A stretch of DNA of 35,393 nucleotides from Prolixibacteraceae bacterium. Its GTDB lineage: Bacteria; Bacteroidota; Bacteroidia; Bacteroidales; Prolixibacteraceae. This document shows, piece by piece, positions 32,760 through 35,393 of this stretch. The stretch is taken from positions 1-35,393 of the forward strand of contig WTWZ01000040.1 of NCBI GenBank assembly GCA_009773765.1. Direction: 5' to 3'. The notes under the pieces are model-generated. The model was not told the DNA's origin and did no database searches. It was given only the letters and a program-made list of their open reading frames with translations. Within the stretch, counting starts at the first letter, position 1. Each line of letters begins with the position of its first letter. The position numbers and the translations under genes were made by a program.

Positions 32760-35393
32760 TTATAAACCTAATTTAATACCAACAACAAATTGTCTTGGCT
32801 GCGGCGTTAAGCCATAATCAATACCCTGTGCAACATGAGCGCTTGAGAATGAAAATTCCGGGTCGTATCCCAAATATTTTGTCACTGTGAACAAATTTGA
32901 TCCTGAAACATAAAACTGCGCATTTTTGAATACAAGAAACTCCCCGGGAATACTGTAACTCAATGAAACATTTTTAATTCGCAGGTACGAGCCATCTTCA
33001 ATCCAACGGGTTGAAAAATCGGAGTTTCCAATTGGATCGTTAAATAAAGCACGGGGAATTTCGGTTTGGTGGCCATCGTAAGCCCATCGATTAAGAACCC
33101 TTGTACTCTGGTTTCCTAATCCAATCATGCTTTCGTTTTGATACCTGACGAAATTAAATAGTTCGTTACCCGAAACAAATTGTACAAAAGCATTTAAAGC
33201 CCAGCGTTTGTAGGTGAAGGTATTGCCAATCCCACCAAAGTTTTCGGGATTTGATGAGCCGATTACAGTTTTATCAAAATTATTAATTACTCCGTCCGGT
33301 GTTTTATTCGGGCCGGAAATATCCTTAAACCTGGCATCACCAGCCTGATATCTTACAAATCTGTCATTCACTTTGCCCGAGCTTTGTGCTTCAGCAGCAG
33401 TTAAATAAACCCCTTCGAAGATATAACCATAAAAACTGTTTGCCTGTTCACCGGGTATATTAACCAACTCAGCGCCTTGAACTTTTGTAACCAGCATATC
33501 GCCTTTAACTTCTAGTACTTCATTCTTAACTGTTGATAAAGATGCCTGCAAATCCCATTTAAAATTCGGTTTATCAAACAAACGGAAGATAACACTGGCG
33601 TCCAATCCTGTATTTTGCATTTTCCCACCGTTTTCAGGCCTGAAATCGAAACCAAAATAAGCTTGCAAGGGAACGTAAATCAACATATTATCAATGGTTG
33701 ACTTATACATATCGACACTGGCACGGGCCCTGTTTCCCCATAGTGCAATATCAATCCCCCCGTTTAGCTGATAAACTGATTCATATGTAAGTTCATCGTT
33801 GGAGACCACACCCGGAATTAAACCTGATGTTTCACGAAATTTAACAGCATTGAAATAATTGGTTGCATTTATTTCTCCTATGGCATCGTTTCCTGTTCTA
33901 CCGTAAGTTAACCGTAACTTCAATTCTTCCAGTTTTGAACTATTCTTCAGGAAAGGTTCATTTGAAATTCTCCACGCGCCACCAATTGAGTAAAACAATC
34001 CAAAAGGAACATCCCCGATTTTGATTGTTTTGGAAGCATTGTCGCCAACTCTTGACGAACCGTCGAGTGTAACAGATGCCGATGCAAGATATTTATCCTT
34101 AAAGCCATAAGTTACATTTTCGTAAAACGAGAGCCAGTTCCAGCTCCGGTTTGCACCGCCAATTTCACGTAAACTGTTTTGACCGTCCTGTAACATGCGG
34201 TATTCATCGTTTTCATGGGCATTTTTGGTAAGTCCCCAGTCTAATTCAAATTTATTGGTAAGTATGTTTACCCCGGTGTTTGATGTAAGCACATGGTTTT
34301 TCCCGAAATTCCTTTTATACTTTAAATAAGTATTGTTGTAAAACGAATTCAGGGTATTATTTGTCGCTTTCGAAACGTTAATTGCTTCCTTGTTGTAATA
34401 ACTTACCATACCACGGTTGGGCTGAAATATTTGTTCTTTTAAAACATTGTAGGTTATCCCAAAGTTTGAATTTAAAACCAGGTTTTTCTTTAAATCAGCC
34501 GAAAACCCCAAAGTTGACAGAAAGTTGAAGTTATTGTTTGCAGCCTCATAGTTATCAACAATTGCCTGTGGATTGCTGACTCCCAACTCATCGGGTTCAG
34601 AAAGCGCAGTTAATTCTTGCCCTTCATTATCGTACTGATAAGGATTTAACATCGGCGATTTTGCCAGACTGGAAAATATAGGGCTGGTTTCATTTACCCT
34701 TGCCGATTCTTTCAATTGCGAATTGTTGTAACTTAACGACACGCTTGCATTCATTTTTAACCAGGTAAAAATATTAAGCAAACTAACAAACCTGAGGTTG
34801 TAACCATCGTAACCCGTGCTTTTTACAATTCCGTCACTGTTCATATATCCGAAAGACAGGCCATATCTTGCAATTTCGTCGCCCCCTTTCACTTTTACGT
34901 TAATATTTGTAAATGCAGCGTTCGAAAATATTAAGTCCTGCCAGTTGGTATTGTGTTGATAATCAATAAAACGATCATCTTCAGGAGTTAGATAAAGGTT
35001 AGGATATTCTAAAACAATCTCTTCTTCGGGCTTACCCGATGAAAAAAGGAGTTCGCTGATTAATGTTTTGTGCTGACCGGCATTCATTTGCGGAATTTGA
35101 TTGGAAGGCGCTAATGAATAACCACTCCTTAAATCCAGTTCAACAACGGTTTCTGTTGCACTGGGGTCTAAAGTTTCGATAACCACCAACCCGTTTGATG
35201 CTTTAGAGCCATAGGGCGCTGTAAGTGTTGCATCTTTAACTACAGTTGTTTTTGAAATATCGAGCGGATTAATACTTAATAATGTATTGTATTCATAACC
35301 ATTGAGATTAGAACCGAAAACATCGGATGGCATTACCGGAATGCCATCGACAAGATATAGCGGGGAATTGTTGCCGTTAATTGAATTTATACA
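32760..35393 (-). CDS. SusC/RagA family TonB-dependent transporter (5' end outside the window)
   Basis: The frame stays open to the window edge, and about 877 codons are visible. The first visible residues (SINGNNSPLYLVDGIPVMPS) and DISKTTVVKDATLTAPYGSK, ASNGLVVIETL belong to the plug domain with the SusC/RagA signature. The remainder is a 22-strand-type beta-barrel ending in PRQFVVGIKLGL. Family members are about 1000 residues, so the signal peptide, the carboxypeptidase-regulatory-like domain and part of the plug are missing. It imports oligosaccharides through the outer membrane using TonB energy and pairs with the SusD gene directly downstream. Confidence 0.95.
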   Translation of the reverse strand, partial: CINSINGNNSPLYLVDGIPVMPSDVFGSNLNGYEYNTLLSINPLDISKTTVVKDATLTAPYGSKASNGLVVIETLDPSATETVVELDLRSGYSLAPSNQIPQMNAGQHKTLISELLFSSGKPEEEIVLEYPNLYLTPEDDRFIDYQHNTNWQDLIFSNAAFTNINVKVKGGDEIARYGLSFGYMNSDGIVKSTGYDGYNLRFVSLLNIFTWLKMNASVSLSYNNSQLKESARVNETSPIFSSLAKSPMLNPYQYDNEGQELTALSEPDELGVSNPQAIVDNYEAANNNFNFLSTLGFSADLKKNLVLNSNFGITYNVLKEQIFQPNRGMVSYYNKEAINVSKATNNTLNSFYNNTYLKYKRNFGKNHVLTSNTGVNILTNKFELDWGLTKNAHENDEYRMLQDGQNSLREIGGANRSWNWLSFYENVTYGFKDKYLASASVTLDGSSRVGDNASKTIKIGDVPFGLFYSIGGAWRISNEPFLKNSSKLEELKLRLTYGRTGNDAIGEINATNYFNAVKFRETSGLIPGVVSNDELTYESVYQLNGGIDIALWGNRARASVDMYKSTIDNMLIYVPLQAYFGFDFRPENGGKMQNTGLDASVIFRLFDKPNFKWDLQASLSTVKNEVLEVKGDMLVTKVQGAELVNIPGEQANSFYGYIFEGVYLTAAEAQSSGKVNDRFVRYQAGDARFKDISGPNKTPDGVINNFDKTVIGSSNPENFGGIGNTFTYKRWALNAFVQFVSGNELFNFVRYQNESMIGLGNQSTRVLNRWAYDGHQTEIPRALFNDPIGNSDFSTRWIEDGSYLRIKNVSLSYSIPGEFLVFKNAQFYVSGSNLFTVTKYLGYDPEFSFSSAHVAQGIDYGLTPQPRQFVVGIKLGL

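Overview
This window comes from a member of the Bacteroidota, most likely a polysaccharide-degrading, free-living or sediment-type Bacteroidales/Marinilabiliales relative; this placement is inference. The evidence is a PorP/SprF protein, type IX secretion (T9SS) sorting domains of both type A and type B, a SusC/SusD pair, promoters matching the Bacteroidota TTTG / TAnnTTTG pattern, and weak Shine-Dalgarno sequences.

Layout. (1) Bases 2-3711 hold the C-terminal part of an SprB-like repeat adhesin with a type B sorting domain, followed by a PorP/SprF-type outer-membrane partner. (2) Bases 3731-4752 on the minus strand hold an HD-domain hydrolase and a Bfd-like [2Fe-2S] protein. (3) A tRNA-Arg(CCG) at 4907-4978 is the integration site of a compact 7.05 kb mobile element (about 4965-12032). 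Its core direct repeat is 14/15 identical at the two ends, TTGCACAAC arm-type repeats lie near both ends, and all of its genes are on the minus strand: tyrosine integrase, an unknown protein, a terminator, an excisionase-like HTH protein, a DUF6291-like replication protein, several small unknown proteins, TerS, TerL and a last unknown protein. No portal, capsid, tail or lysis gene is present, so it looks like a phage satellite or a very reduced prophage. (4) Bases 12151-14531 hold a housekeeping operon with a good promoter: a YbbR-like protein, coaE and a TerB/DnaJ-domain protein. (5) Bases 15185-35393 hold a polysaccharide utilisation locus made of two converging blocks. The plus-strand block has a single-gene unit for a 1325-residue lamin-tail/repeat protein ending in a strong terminator. 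It is followed by a tight run of a GH5 enzyme with Fn3 and CBM6, a GH44-like enzyme, a GH5_2-like gene broken by a deletion, a DUF4874/DUF4832 protein and a clan GH-A (GH30-like) enzyme. The minus-strand block is susC (5' end outside the window), susD, a hairpin terminator and a multidomain GH9 enzyme.

How they work together. The T9SS-exported GH5, GH44 and GH9 enzymes would cut a beta-1,4-linked glucan or related hemicellulose outside the cell. SusD would bind the oligosaccharides and SusC would import them. The lamin-tail protein may be a surface scaffold or substrate-binding partner. The substrate (cellulose, xyloglucan, mixed-linkage glucan or glucomannan) cannot be fixed from sequence alone. 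No PUL regulator (HTCS, SusR or ECF sigma/anti-sigma) lies within the window.

The most unusual part is the tRNA-integrated element. It carries its own apparently complete terminase but nothing to package into. It also has a self-contained att architecture in which the integrase promoter overlaps one of the arm-type repeats.
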